64,000 nt of DNA, taken from SIG307 sp964545045. GTDB taxonomy: Bacteria > Bacillota > Clostridia > Lachnospirales > Lachnospiraceae. A model generated the notes under the pieces. The model searched no databases. It saw only the letters and a program-made list of their open reading frames with translations, and was not told the origin of the DNA. Location: assembly GCA_964545045.1 (NCBI GenBank), contig CAZJEN010000007.1:45868-109867 (forward strand), given 5' to 3'. Both the position numbers and the translations under genes were made by a program. Of the stretch, positions 45,643 through 54,181 are shown in pieces. Within the stretch, counting starts at the first letter, position 1. Every line of letters starts with the position of its first letter.

Positions 45643-47679
45643 ATGCAGATTTACGTAGACATTAACGCAACCTGTGGCGGAACGGGTACGAAGGAGTACC
45701 CGTTCAAGCGGATTTCCGATGCGGCGAAGATTGCCCGTCCGGGAGATGAGGTTTTGGTGTATCCGGGCGTGTACCGTGAGTATGTGGACCCGGCAAATCC
45801 GGGAGCACCGAGAGCGCGTATTACTTATCGCTCCGTGGAAAAGGGCGCAGCGGTGATTACCGGTGCGGAGGAAGTGAAGAGCTGGGTGCCGTTTGCGGAA
45901 AATGTTTGGATGGCGCGGATTCCCAACGGTATTTTCGGTACGTACAACCCGTATACCACGAAGGTATTCGGCGACTGGTTCAATGCCATGTATGTGGCAC
46001 ACACCGGTGATGTATTTTTAAACGGCAAGTCCATGTACGAGGTGCTGGAGCTGTCCGGCGTATTGGAGCCGAAGGTTTATACCAAGTCCTGGGATCGTGA
46101 TTTTACCGTATACACCTGGTATGCGGAGCAGGACGAGGCGGCTAACGAGACCGTTCTTTATGCGAATTTCCAGGGCCTTGACCCGAATGCGGAAAACGTT
46201 GAGATTTCCGTGCGCAGAAACTGTTTCTACCCGTCAAAGGAAGGCGTGGGTTACATTACCCTGTCCGGCTTTACGGTAACCAAGGCAGCGACCCAGTGGG
46301 CACCGCCGACCGCATATCAGGAAGGTATGGTAGGCCCGCACTGGAGTAAGGGCTGGATTATCGAGGATTGTGACATTTCCGAGTCCAAGTGCTCCGGTAT
46401 TTCTCTCGGAAAGTATTGCCAGCCGAACAACGACAACAAGTGGTCCAAGTGGAAGTTTAAGGACGGTACCCAGACCGAGCGCGACAACATTTGCCAGGCA
46501 CAGGCGGAGGGATGGAGCAAGGAGACCATCGGTTCTCATATCGTGCGCCGTTGTAACATCCATCACTGCGGACAGACAGGTATCGTAGGACATCTCGGCG
46601 GTGTGTTCTCCATTATCGAGGACAACCACATTCATCATATTAATAATAAGCAGAATTTGGCCGGAGCGGAAATCGGCGGTATCAAGATGCATGCGGCCAT
46701 CGATGTGATTATTCGCAGAAACCATTTCCATCATTGTACCAGAGGTTTGTGGCTGGACTGGCAGGCACAGGGTACCCGTGTGAGTCAGAATTTGTTCCAT
46801 CACAATACCGTGCCGTATGAGGCGGACAAGTATCCGGTGGAGGATGATATGCTGGCGGTAGGCGAGGATATTTTCATCGAAGTATCCCACGGTCCGACCT
46901 TGGTGGACAATAACATTTTACTGTCCGACCATGCATTAAAGCTGCCGACCCAGGGCGTTGCGCTGGTGCACAACTTTATCGCAGGTTCCTTTACGGCAGT
47001 TGGCAGAGGCGTGGATAACGGAACCCCGACCAAGCCTTCTCCGCGTTATACCCCGTATCACATGCACCATCGTACGGAGGTTGCGGGCTTTATGACGATT
47101 TTGCACGGTGACTGCCGTTTCTATAACAACATTTTCGTACAGCAGAAGATGCGGAAGGGTCTGGTGAAGCTGCAGGAGCAGTGGGCAAACGACGAGTGGT
47201 CCGACGGTAATTTGACGGTAGGTACAATTCCTTATGAGGCGTACCCGACCTACGAGGAATATGTGACGCAGTTTGAGGGCTATTGCGGTATGGGCTCCAA
47301 GAAGACAGACCGTTACTATAATCCGCTTCCGGTATGGGCAGCGGGCAACGCCTTCTTTAACGGGGCAAAGGCCATGACGAAGGAAACGGATGCTTTTGTG
47401 GATAACGACCACGAAGTAACCGTAGAGCTTACGGAACAGGACGGCGAGTACACCTTTAAGACCAACGTATACGACTTCCTGCCGAAGACCGGTGCACAGA
47501 TGATTTCCACGGAAGTGCTCGGTATGGCATTCGAGCCGGAGCAGTTGTTTGAAAATCCGGACGGCAGCCCGATTGTGTTTAACGAGGATTTCTTCGGTGC
47601 ACATCGTGCAGTGAATCCGCAGGTGGGACCGTTTGAGTGCGGCGCGGAAGCGGTTGTAGTGGCGAGGAACGATAAGTAA
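45643..47679 (+). CDS. Right-handed parallel beta-helix protein (DUF1565-like glycan enzyme)
   Basis: A 678-residue protein. IYVDINATCGGTGTKEYPFK, AKIARPGDEVLVYPGVYRE is the standard DUF1565 start; many short turns with HHC, NHIHHINN and NHFHHCTRGL text form the beta-helix, as in several polysaccharide-active families (for example GH141-like). No signal peptide is present, so it probably acts on imported oligosaccharides. GAGGAGG stands before the ATG. The gene whose end is at 2-388 is a paralogue. Confidence 0.85.
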   Translation: MQIYVDINATCGGTGTKEYPFKRISDAAKIARPGDEVLVYPGVYREYVDPANPGAPRARITYRSVEKGAAVITGAEEVKSWVPFAENVWMARIPNGIFGTYNPYTTKVFGDWFNAMYVAHTGDVFLNGKSMYEVLELSGVLEPKVYTKSWDRDFTVYTWYAEQDEAANETVLYANFQGLDPNAENVEISVRRNCFYPSKEGVGYITLSGFTVTKAATQWAPPTAYQEGMVGPHWSKGWIIEDCDISESKCSGISLGKYCQPNNDNKWSKWKFKDGTQTERDNICQAQAEGWSKETIGSHIVRRCNIHHCGQTGIVGHLGGVFSIIEDNHIHHINNKQNLAGAEIGGIKMHAAIDVIIRRNHFHHCTRGLWLDWQAQGTRVSQNLFHHNTVPYEADKYPVEDDMLAVGEDIFIEVSHGPTLVDNNILLSDHALKLPTQGVALVHNFIAGSFTAVGRGVDNGTPTKPSPRYTPYHMHHRTEVAGFMTILHGDCRFYNNIFVQQKMRKGLVKLQEQWANDEWSDGNLTVGTIPYEAYPTYEEYVTQFEGYCGMGSKKTDRYYNPLPVWAAGNAFFNGAKAMTKETDAFVDNDHEVTVELTEQDGEYTFKTNVYDFLPKTGAQMISTEVLGMAFEPEQLFENPDGSPIVFNEDFFGAHRAVNPQVGPFECGAEAVVVARNDK

Positions 47680-47780
47680 GAACAGAGTGTAAAAGAGATA
47701 TAATGTAACAGGATGCGCCGGGTGCAATATGATTGCAGCCGGTGTGTTCGTAACATGAGAAAGCAAGTTAGGAGGAATCG

Positions 47781-48644
47781 ATGAGACTAGGCGGCTATGT
47801 ATTTGTAAAGGGGAATGACCCGGAGGAGTATGCCCTGGCCCATGTGAAAAAGGGGTTCGGTGCGGCACTTTGTCCGGATTGGATCAGTCTTGAGCGTCCG
47901 GCAGAGTTAAAGGCATTTCAGGATGCCATGAAAAAGCACGATATCCGCATCGCTGAGGTGGGAGCATGGTGTAACCCGCTCCACCCGGATAAAGCAGAGG
48001 CAGAAGAGAAGATGAATTATATCATCGGCAGACTTCGTCTGGCGGAGGAACTGGGAGCGGCCACCTGTGTGGACATTCTCGGTACAAAGCAGACCGAGAC
48101 CTGGTTCGGTCCGCATTGCTCCGGCTATTCGGAGGAGTTTTTCAAGGAGTCTGTAGAGGTGTTTCAGCGGATTATTGATGCGGTGCATCCGAAGACTACG
48201 AAGCTTTCCTTTGAGATGATGCCCTATTATTTTCTTGATTCTCCGGACGGATATTTACGCTTCCTTGAGGCAATTGACCGTGAGGCGGCAGCGGTGCACC
48301 TGGACATTTGTAATACCATGAATCACCCGAAGCGATTCTTTGAAAACGGCGCCTTTATCAGGGAGACCTTTGCGAAGCTTGCGGATAAGATTGTGACCCT
48401 GCATTTGAAGGACATCGCCATGGAGACGGATTCCCTGACGGTGGCATTCCGTGAGGTGCTTTTGGGTACCGGCGGAATCGACTATCCGGTATTGCTTGAG
48501 GAGATTGCGAAGCTTCCGAAGGATACACCGGCCATGTTAGAGCACCTTCACGATGAGGCGGAGTACGACGCGGCAGCGGCAGCGGCGGTACGCTTTATGG
48601 AAGGCATCGGCATGCACAGGGAAGGCATGTGCTGGGTGAAATAA
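47781..48644 (+). CDS. Sugar phosphate isomerase/epimerase-like TIM barrel
   Basis: A 287-residue xylose-isomerase-like (AP endonuclease 2 family) barrel. Metal and substrate residues are likely in SFEMMPYYF, HLDICNTMN, VTLHLKDI and the Glu of MLEHLHDEAEY. AGGAGGAATCG stands before the ATG. It follows the beta-helix gene by about 100 bases and is probably in the same catabolic cluster. A large hairpin element begins right after its stop. Confidence 0.82.
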   Translation: MRLGGYVFVKGNDPEEYALAHVKKGFGAALCPDWISLERPAELKAFQDAMKKHDIRIAEVGAWCNPLHPDKAEAEEKMNYIIGRLRLAEELGAATCVDILGTKQTETWFGPHCSGYSEEFFKESVEVFQRIIDAVHPKTTKLSFEMMPYYFLDSPDGYLRFLEAIDREAAAVHLDICNTMNHPKRFFENGAFIRETFAKLADKIVTLHLKDIAMETDSLTVAFREVLLGTGGIDYPVLLEEIAKLPKDTPAMLEHLHDEAEYDAAAAAAVRFMEGIGMHREGMCWVK

Positions 48645-48645
48645 G

Positions 48646-48894
48646 GGGTCGCTTTTGCGATTTTCGAGGAATTAAAAATAGTTGTGGCAGGAGTATCTGT
48701 TTTTTCAAAGCGCAACGCTTCGTCAAACTTCCTCTAACTGGTTCTAAACGTCTCTCGGTAGCGTCCTCGAGACTTAGAACCACTAAGAGGTGATTTCGAC
48801 TCAGCTAAAAACGCGGTCCTTCGGACAAATTCAAAAACAGATACTCCTGCCACAACTATTTCTATATTCAATTTCTGTGAATCGCAAAAGCTCG
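48646..48894. repeat. Large hairpin element, copy E3 (shared core, own arms)
   Basis: Inner arms of 29 bp at 48676-48704 and 48833-48861 are exact reverse complements. Outer arms CGCTTTTGCGATT and AATCGCAAAAGC also pair. The core between contains AAAGCGCAACGCTTCGTCAA, CTTCCTCTAA, a GGTTCTAA/TTAGAACC stem with ACGTCTC and CTCGAGAC as in E1, TAAGAGGTGATTTCGACT and CCTTCGG. The arms are unrelated to those of E1; the outermost arm resembles that of E2. No protein is encoded. Confidence 0.85.
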
Positions 48895-48998
48895 CCTTTA
48901 GATAGTTTACAGCATTCTTGTGCAACAGAGAAATGATTGAAAAATATATCTAAATATGATACGATAATCAGGCGAGAAAAAGAACGGAGTAACGGCAG

Positions 48999-50438
48999 AT
49001 GAGTTTTAGTGAGATTATGAAGAGGATTAATGATGTTTTAGGAAACATCAATGACGTGATGTACACCTATATCCTGATTATTCTTTTGTTGGGTGTGGGT
49101 ATTTATTTTACGGTTCGTACGAGAGGCGTGCAGTTTCGTTTATTAAAGGACGGGCTGAAGTCCATGTTGGAGCGGGGCGGCGAAAGTAAGGATGGAAAGA
49201 AAAAGGTTTCTTCCTTCCAGGCTCTTATGATTTCTACAGCATCCCGTGTCGGTACGGGAAATATTGCGGGGATTGCGACGGCCATTGCGGCAGGCGGTCC
49301 GGGTGCGGTGTTCTGGATGTGGGTGACGGCGTTAATCGGCGGTGCGTCCGCATTTATTGAAAGTACCTTGGCGCAGGTGTATAAAACGAAAAAGGACGGT
49401 CAGTTCCGCGGCGGCCCGTCTTATTATATGGAAAAGGCACTGGGAAAGCGTTGGTTGGGTGTACTGTTTTCTGTTCTTTTGATTATTTGCTTTGCGTATG
49501 GTTTTAACGGCCTTCAGGCCTACAATATGTCTTCCGCATTGGAATACTATATCGATGACTACAGCAACAGTATCTGGCCGATGGTGGTGGGTCTGGTGTT
49601 GGCAATAGGCGCTGCATTTGTAATTTGGGGCGGCGTACACCGAATCGGATTTATTTCTTCCGTGGTGGTGCCGGTCATGGCAGTAGCCTATATTTTGATG
49701 GGACTGGTGACCATGGTGCTTCATGTGGCGGAGCTTCCGGCCATGTTTGCCATGATTGTAAAAGAAGCATTTAATGTAAAGGCAATTATGGGCGGTCTTG
49801 CGGGTAGTGCCGTAGTCATCGGTATTAAACGCGGACTGTTCTCCAACGAGGCCGGTATGGGTAGTGCACCGAATGCGTCTGCATCCGCCGATGTGGATCA
49901 TCCGGTAAAGCAGGGGCTGGTGCAGGTGATTTCCGTATTTATCGATACGATTCTCATTTGTTCCAGTACGGCGATTATGCTGCTGGTGTCCGGTGTCGAA
50001 GGAAAGACCGATGTGCTGGACGGTATCCCGTACGTGCAGAAGGCAATCAGTGCCAATGTAGGGAACTGGGGAATTCACTTTATTACGTTCTCCATTTTTG
50101 CATTTGCCTTCAGCAGTTTAATCGGAAACTATTATTATGCGGAGTCCAATATTGTTTTCATCAAGGATAATAAGGTGCTGATGCAGGTGTTCCGTGTGAC
50201 TTGCATTGCGGCAATTTTCCTCGGAGCCCAGGCGGATTTCTCTCTGGTGTGGAATCTGGCGGATGTGACCATGGGCCTGATGGCTATCGTAAATATTGTG
50301 GCGATATTCCTGTTGGGCAATGTGGCCATTAAAGTATTAAAGGACTACGAAACTCAGAAGAAGCAAGGAAAGAAGCCGGTATTCCACGAGAAGAATGTGG
50401 GACTGACGGGGACGGTCTGGACGGAAGACGAGGAGTAG
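48999..50438 (+). CDS. Sodium:alanine symporter (AGCS family)
   Basis: A 479-residue transporter with about ten membrane helices. TRGVQFRLLKDG, SSFQALMISTASRVGTGNIA, GPGAVFWMWVTALIGGASAF and GLFSNEAGMGSAPNASA are diagnostic of the AGCS family, which imports alanine or glycine with Na+. GGAGTAA lies before the ATG at 48999. Confidence 0.93.
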   Translation: MSFSEIMKRINDVLGNINDVMYTYILIILLLGVGIYFTVRTRGVQFRLLKDGLKSMLERGGESKDGKKKVSSFQALMISTASRVGTGNIAGIATAIAAGGPGAVFWMWVTALIGGASAFIESTLAQVYKTKKDGQFRGGPSYYMEKALGKRWLGVLFSVLLIICFAYGFNGLQAYNMSSALEYYIDDYSNSIWPMVVGLVLAIGAAFVIWGGVHRIGFISSVVVPVMAVAYILMGLVTMVLHVAELPAMFAMIVKEAFNVKAIMGGLAGSAVVIGIKRGLFSNEAGMGSAPNASASADVDHPVKQGLVQVISVFIDTILICSSTAIMLLVSGVEGKTDVLDGIPYVQKAISANVGNWGIHFITFSIFAFAFSSLIGNYYYAESNIVFIKDNKVLMQVFRVTCIAAIFLGAQADFSLVWNLADVTMGLMAIVNIVAIFLLGNVAIKVLKDYETQKKQGKKPVFHEKNVGLTGTVWTEDEE

Positions 50439-50464
50439 GTTTTGATAATGCAAAGGAGAAGAAA

Positions 50465-51814
50465 ATGCAGTATCATGTGATTGATAAAAAAAATATCTGG
50501 TTACGTCGAGCAACATGGGAAAGTTATCATAAGAAGTGTGTCTATTGTGGTGTTCCAATGGAAATACGTCATATGCAAATAGACCATATATTGCCTTCTA
50601 GTGATGATGAAATAGAAAAGAATTTGGATACTGAATTACAAAAATATATTAAAGAGTTGAGGCATAAAGGGTTTAAAAAAGATTGTGTAGAAAATTATAT
50701 TTCTTGCTGTTCGGATTGCAATGTAAAAAAGAAAAATCATTTGTTTAGCGTAGCAACTTTTAGATTTTATCATGAATTTGTTGCAAGGCATGTTGAAGAT
50801 ATTTGGAGGAGATATGAGCAATATAGTGTACAAGGGGAAGTAAGGGAGAAATCAACTGTGAATTCTGTGTTTGATGCAACGAAGGAAGCGGAATTTCAAT
50901 TATTATGTGATTTTGAAAGTACTAAGTTTTGGGATAAGATTATTTTTAAATATGGTTTGGGAAAAGTAAGGATAGATGCATTTATTCCAACTTCGTGTGA
51001 AGGAGAGTTGTGTTGTCTAATTTCATTTGATGAATTAATTAAGACAGGACTCTCAATTACCTATGGGGAAAGAGAAATAATGGACTATTTATTTGGTGGA
51101 TATGGGGAAAAAATAGAATCAAATAAAAGAGGGTGGTGTAATTGTTATGAAAATTTGAACGGAAGATCTTATTATGAGGTTGTGTTGCCTAATATAAGAA
51201 TGCAGGTTTCAAAAGAAACGTTAGAACAGATGTCAGTGATTTGTGACAAATTATATGAAGAGTATCTATTACAAGAAGTATGCATGGAGAATGTATTTGA
51301 GGCTACTTTATTTCCTAAAGTTGGAAAAGGAAAATATAAGTTGTTTCATATAAATTATGATATTAAAAAAATAATTTTTTCTTATATGAGGGATCATCAA
51401 TATAATGATAAGTCTGGGAATGTTGAGGACAATATATTTCATTTTTTGGATGATACAAATAAAATATATTTGCATCAAAATATATTTAGTGCTGGAAAAG
51501 CAGATATATATGCATGCATAGACCTTGAAAAAGAAGGAGATGGCTATGATGTAATATGGTCACCGGGGTTTAAAGGAAATGAGTATGATCGTATGTTGAA
51601 TTTTGATAATATTATTAAATGGACAGTCGATTATACATATGAGTGGTTCGTTTGTGAATGTATACCTAGTGCATTAAAGGAGTATGACTTAAATACAATG
51701 GGTCTGTTTTCTTTTTTGAGAAGAAAGAGAATAGATTACAACAAGGAATATTTAATGAGGAATCAGATAATAAGGTCATATAAGAAAATAGAAAAAGACG
51801 AAGATGGGTGCTAG
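50465..51814 (+). CDS. HNH endonuclease-domain protein, AT-rich
   Basis: A 449-residue protein. Near residues 20-40, CVYCGVPMEIRHMQIDHILP gives CxxC and the DH of an HNH nuclease; ENYISCCSDCNVKKKNH gives the Asn and second CxxC-like pair. The remaining 330 residues have no motif I know. The gene is much more AT-rich than the symporter gene 26 bases before it, which points to transfer. It may be a defence or mobile-element nuclease. Confidence 0.75.
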   Translation: MQYHVIDKKNIWLRRATWESYHKKCVYCGVPMEIRHMQIDHILPSSDDEIEKNLDTELQKYIKELRHKGFKKDCVENYISCCSDCNVKKKNHLFSVATFRFYHEFVARHVEDIWRRYEQYSVQGEVREKSTVNSVFDATKEAEFQLLCDFESTKFWDKIIFKYGLGKVRIDAFIPTSCEGELCCLISFDELIKTGLSITYGEREIMDYLFGGYGEKIESNKRGWCNCYENLNGRSYYEVVLPNIRMQVSKETLEQMSVICDKLYEEYLLQEVCMENVFEATLFPKVGKGKYKLFHINYDIKKIIFSYMRDHQYNDKSGNVEDNIFHFLDDTNKIYLHQNIFSAGKADIYACIDLEKEGDGYDVIWSPGFKGNEYDRMLNFDNIIKWTVDYTYEWFVCECIPSALKEYDLNTMGLFSFLRRKRIDYNKEYLMRNQIIRSYKKIEKDEDGC

Positions 51815-51842
51815 GTGGTGGTAAGTGTAGGAAAGAAAATAC

Positions 51843-51964
51843 TTGCGTAAACAAAAAACTGTGATATAATAAAAGTAGAAAAAGGCAATCGCCACAGAGT
51901 GGTTGACCTCAGAGAGAAAGAAAAAACCTTCCTAGACTGGGCAAAGTACAGGGAAGGTTTTTTT
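51843..51964 (+). ncRNA. Antisense RNA antitoxin candidate of a type I toxin-antitoxin locus
   Basis: Promoter TTGCGT (51843-51848) and TATAAT (51865-51870), 16-base spacer, gives a transcript from about 51877. It ends at a terminator with AACCTTCC/GGAAGGTT stem and seven T at 51958-51964. The RNA of about 88 bases has no frame. The toxin-like gene lies on the other strand just downstream, so its 3' untranslated region would be complementary to this RNA, as in txpA/RatA and bsrG/SR4. Confidence 0.7.
51925..51964. terminator. Bidirectional terminator of the antisense RNA
   Basis: AAAAAACCTTCC and GGAAGGTTTTTTT flank a loop of about 18 bases, so it has A- and T-tracts suited to both strands. 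Confidence 0.8.
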
Positions 51965-51970
51965 GTTATG

Positions 51971-52060
51971 TTAGTGACATATCAAGTAAATGAATGTCAG
52001 TAATGCCAAGAGGAACATTCCGAAAGACATTAAGTCTTTAAATTCAAAACGATTCTTCAT
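51971..52060 (-). CDS. Small hydrophobic type I toxin (Hol_Tox/TxpA-like)
   Basis: A 29-residue peptide, far below usual gene-calling limits. It starts MKNRFEFKDLMSFGMFLLAL and continues with LLTFIYLICH: a charged N-terminus and one membrane helix with the SFGMFLLALLTFI pattern of putative holin-like toxins. GGAGGTG precedes the ATG at 52060 but is locked in a 9-bp stem (CCTTCATTC with GAATGGAGG, one G-U). Promoter TTGTAT-17-TATAAT lies on the minus strand near 52165-52195. Such toxins depolarise the membrane; here this is inference. Confidence 0.78.
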   Translation of the reverse strand: MKNRFEFKDLMSFGMFLLALLTFIYLICH

Positions 52061-52063
52061 AAG

Positions 52064-52196
52064 CAACACCTCCATTCCTTTTAGAATGAAGGCCACCCAC
52101 CCTTAACCGAAATACGGTATGTACACGATTGCCGGTAGCCGATTCGGCTACTATAATAATTATATCACATAAACATGCAGAATACAAGTTCGATTT
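52064..52196 (-). promoter_or_regulatory. Promoter and structured leader of the type I toxin
   Basis: Reading the minus strand: TTGTAT, 17 bases, TATAAT, then a perfect hairpin GTAGCCGA/TCGGCTAC, then the ribosome-site-masking stem CCTTCATTC/GAATGGAGG next to the start codon. The layout (long structured 5' leader with hidden ribosome site) is standard for type I toxins. Confidence 0.7.
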
Positions 52197-52223
52197 AAAG
52201 GAAATAGCAAAATGCATGCGCTC

Positions 52224-52325
52224 TTGACAAATGCCTAAATACATGATAAGTTAATAATGATAGTAGACCTTAGGTCTGATCCACGCTTGTCAGGGAAAAG
52301 ATTTCCTTGGCAAGCGTTTTCTTTT
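52224..52325 (+). ncRNA. Possible small RNA or orphan terminator
   Basis: TTGACA at 52224-52229 with a weak -10 (TAAGTT, 17 bases on) precedes about 60 bases with AGACC/GGTCT and ends at a strong terminator (ACGCTTG with CAAGCGT, inner TCAGGGAAA with TTTCCTTGG, T-tract). No frame lies inside. It could be a small RNA or an attenuator for the NUDIX gene at 52424. Confidence 0.4.
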
Positions 52326-52423
52326 TATGCGAATACACTCACGACCGAGCGACGGGGTCGCGATGTGTGTGGGTGAGCACGAAGTGCATGTATACATGGA
52401 AGAACAGAGAAAGGAGAGCAAAG

Positions 52424-52909
52424 ATGATAGTAAAAGACAGCGCAGGAAACGAACTTTTAGCAATAATTGATGTACCGGAGGAGACAGCAGAGCAACGGTA
52501 CAGCCCGGTGACTCATGCTTTGCTTGTAGTAAAAATCGGCGAAGAATATTTGTTGGGTTGGAATCGGTGGCGGCAGGATTGGGAAATCTTCGGCGGATGC
52601 AAAGAAGAGGGGGAAACACTTCGGGAGTGTATCATTCGTGAGGCAGAAGAGGAACTGGGCCTGAAGAATGTGGAGTATACCTACCTCGGTCTGATGCACG
52701 ATAAAATGGCACCGGGATATTTTAATCCGGAATGGCACGAGGAGTATGGTGCACTTTACGGTGTGACATTGTCGGAATCTATCTTAAAAGAGATTGAAGC
52801 AAATCGGGCAGATAGAGATGAAATCGAAAAGCTGGCCTTTTACAGTCAGGTAAAGGGGAAAGAAAAGGTTGCGGAGATTGATGAGGTGCTGTTGGAGTAT
52901 TGGAAGTGA
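52424..52909 (+). CDS. NUDIX hydrolase
   Basis: A 161-residue protein from the ATG at 52424 (AAAGGAGAG upstream). GGCKEEGETLRECIIREAEE-ELG fits the NUDIX box. It lacks the MutT-specific start and binds an unknown nucleoside diphosphate derivative. The next gene follows after 56 bases. Confidence 0.85.
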   Translation: MIVKDSAGNELLAIIDVPEETAEQRYSPVTHALLVVKIGEEYLLGWNRWRQDWEIFGGCKEEGETLRECIIREAEEELGLKNVEYTYLGLMHDKMAPGYFNPEWHEEYGALYGVTLSESILKEIEANRADRDEIEKLAFYSQVKGKEKVAEIDEVLLEYWK

Positions 52910-52965
52910 TTGTGCTTAAGTGAAGGCGAGTTTGCCGGAGATAAGCAGAAAGAGAGGAAAAACGA

Positions 52966-53349
52966 ATGAAATTTAAATACGTAAGAATTCAGGGCCGCGA
53001 ATTGTCCTACATAACCAAATACCCGAAGGGCATTTTTGCCATGTGCTGGCGGAAGATTTACGACGGTGTCATGGAAGATGCAGACGCAGAATTGTTCAAG
53101 GAGATCAACGCTTGGTCTGAGGAAAATCTGCCCATACCGAATGTGTGTGAAAGCGGAACGGAGCCGGTGATTACCTATTTTAAGGTAGCTACCACGACAC
53201 ATATGCTGGAAAAGATTACACCGGCCATGGAACTGCTTGATAAGTACAATCATCCTTATGATGTGGTATATACGAATTTTGTGGGGGACATTGTGTATGA
53301 GGATGAGTACCAGGTGGCAGTGAGGGGGGATTCTGCAAATGCTGACTGA
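52966..53349 (+). CDS. Conserved hypothetical protein
   Basis: A 127-residue soluble protein, starting MKFKYVRIQGRELSY, with AGAGAGG before the ATG. No motif is recognised. Mixed alpha/beta composition; ends in an alanine/aspartate tail. Likely cotranscribed with the NUDIX gene. Confidence 0.6.
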   Translation: MKFKYVRIQGRELSYITKYPKGIFAMCWRKIYDGVMEDADAELFKEINAWSEENLPIPNVCESGTEPVITYFKVATTTHMLEKITPAMELLDKYNHPYDVVYTNFVGDIVYEDEYQVAVRGDSANAD

Positions 53350-53419
53350 TGAAGGGCTTGCGGCGCGGTCTTCACACGACTGCGCGAATTTATGCTTGCC
53401 TTTCCGAAACTCCTGTGCT

Positions 53420-53448
53420 ATACTGTTCGAAATATTTGAAAACAGGAG
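53420..53448 (+). promoter_or_regulatory. Possible promoter of the GNAT gene
   Basis: TATACT near 53420-53425 follows TTGCCT by 17 bases (about 53397-53402); the AACAGGAGG ribosome site of the GNAT gene lies at 53441-53449. Confidence 0.5.
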
Positions 53449-53457
53449 GGACAGCTT

Positions 53458-53943
53458 ATGATTCGATTGATGAAAGAAGAAGAGATTCCGGCATGCGTAA
53501 ACTTAATTCGGAGAAGCTTTGGGACCGTAGCGGAGGAGTTCGGTTTTACAGAAGAGAATGCGCCGCGTTTTACTGCTTTTGCAACTACGGAGCAGAGACT
53601 GAATTGGCATCTCCACGGAGAGAAAAGACCGATGTTTGTGTATGAGAACGAGAACGGTGAAATCATCGGTTATTATTCCCTTCTGCTTCAGGAAAATAAC
53701 GAGTGTGAGTTAAATAATCTTTGTGTGGCACCGGAAAGTCGCCACGGCAAGGTGGGTGAGGTACTTTTACTGCATTCCTGTGAAACTGCGAAGGAAGCCG
53801 GTTGTGTGAAGATGCATATCGGCATTGTGGAGGAAAATGTACAGTTGCGGCAGTGGTATGAGAAGTACGGCGTGGTACATGTGGGGACGAAGAAGTATGA
53901 TTTCTTCCCGTTTACCTGCGGGAATATGGAGAAGATGTTGTAA
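53458..53943 (+). CDS. GNAT-family N-acetyltransferase
   Basis: A 161-residue GNAT protein. ELNNLCVAPESRHGKVGEVLLL is the strand-4 and acetyl-CoA P-loop region (usual RxxGxG/A, here RHGKVG), followed by the MHIGIVEENVQLRQWYEKYG motif of the C-terminal lobe. AACAGGAGG stands before the ATG. Acceptor unknown. A terminator follows. Confidence 0.87.
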   Translation: MIRLMKEEEIPACVNLIRRSFGTVAEEFGFTEENAPRFTAFATTEQRLNWHLHGEKRPMFVYENENGEIIGYYSLLLQENNECELNNLCVAPESRHGKVGEVLLLHSCETAKEAGCVKMHIGIVEENVQLRQWYEKYGVVHVGTKKYDFFPFTCGNMEKML

Positions 53944-53954
53944 GTAAATACGGT

Positions 53955-53995
53955 ACCACCTATAGGGAATGACACCTTATAGGTGGTTTCTTTTT
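53955..53995 (+). terminator. Intrinsic terminator after the GNAT gene
   Basis: ACCACCTATA pairs with TATAGGTGGT; TTTCTTTTT follows. Confidence 0.85.
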
Positions 53996-54078
53996 GTCAA
54001 AAAAGCCCAAATCCGCCCGCAAGACGCTCAAAACCCTTGTGCTTCCTAAATAAATTTTCATTCCGCGAAAAAAAACTC

Positions 54079-54107
54079 TTGTCAGCATGAAAAAATGGAT
54101 GTATAAT
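54079..54107 (+). promoter_or_regulatory. Promoter of the cofE-like/guaA operon
   Basis: TTGTCA at 54079-54084 and TATAAT at 54102-54107 with a 17-base spacer. The leader of about 70 bases contains an ATTGTA/TACAAT hairpin; no purine riboswitch consensus is seen. Confidence 0.75.
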
Positions 54108-54181
54108 AAGTCGTAATGTTTGTCAAGGGTATTGTATTTTTGTATACAATCTTAATTTAGACAGAAAGCAGAGGTATTCAG

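Noticed and set aside
54108..54181. Leader of the cofE-like/guaA operon considered as a purine or PRPP riboswitch
   Set aside because: Only about 70 bases with a single weak hairpin and no conserved junction sequence.
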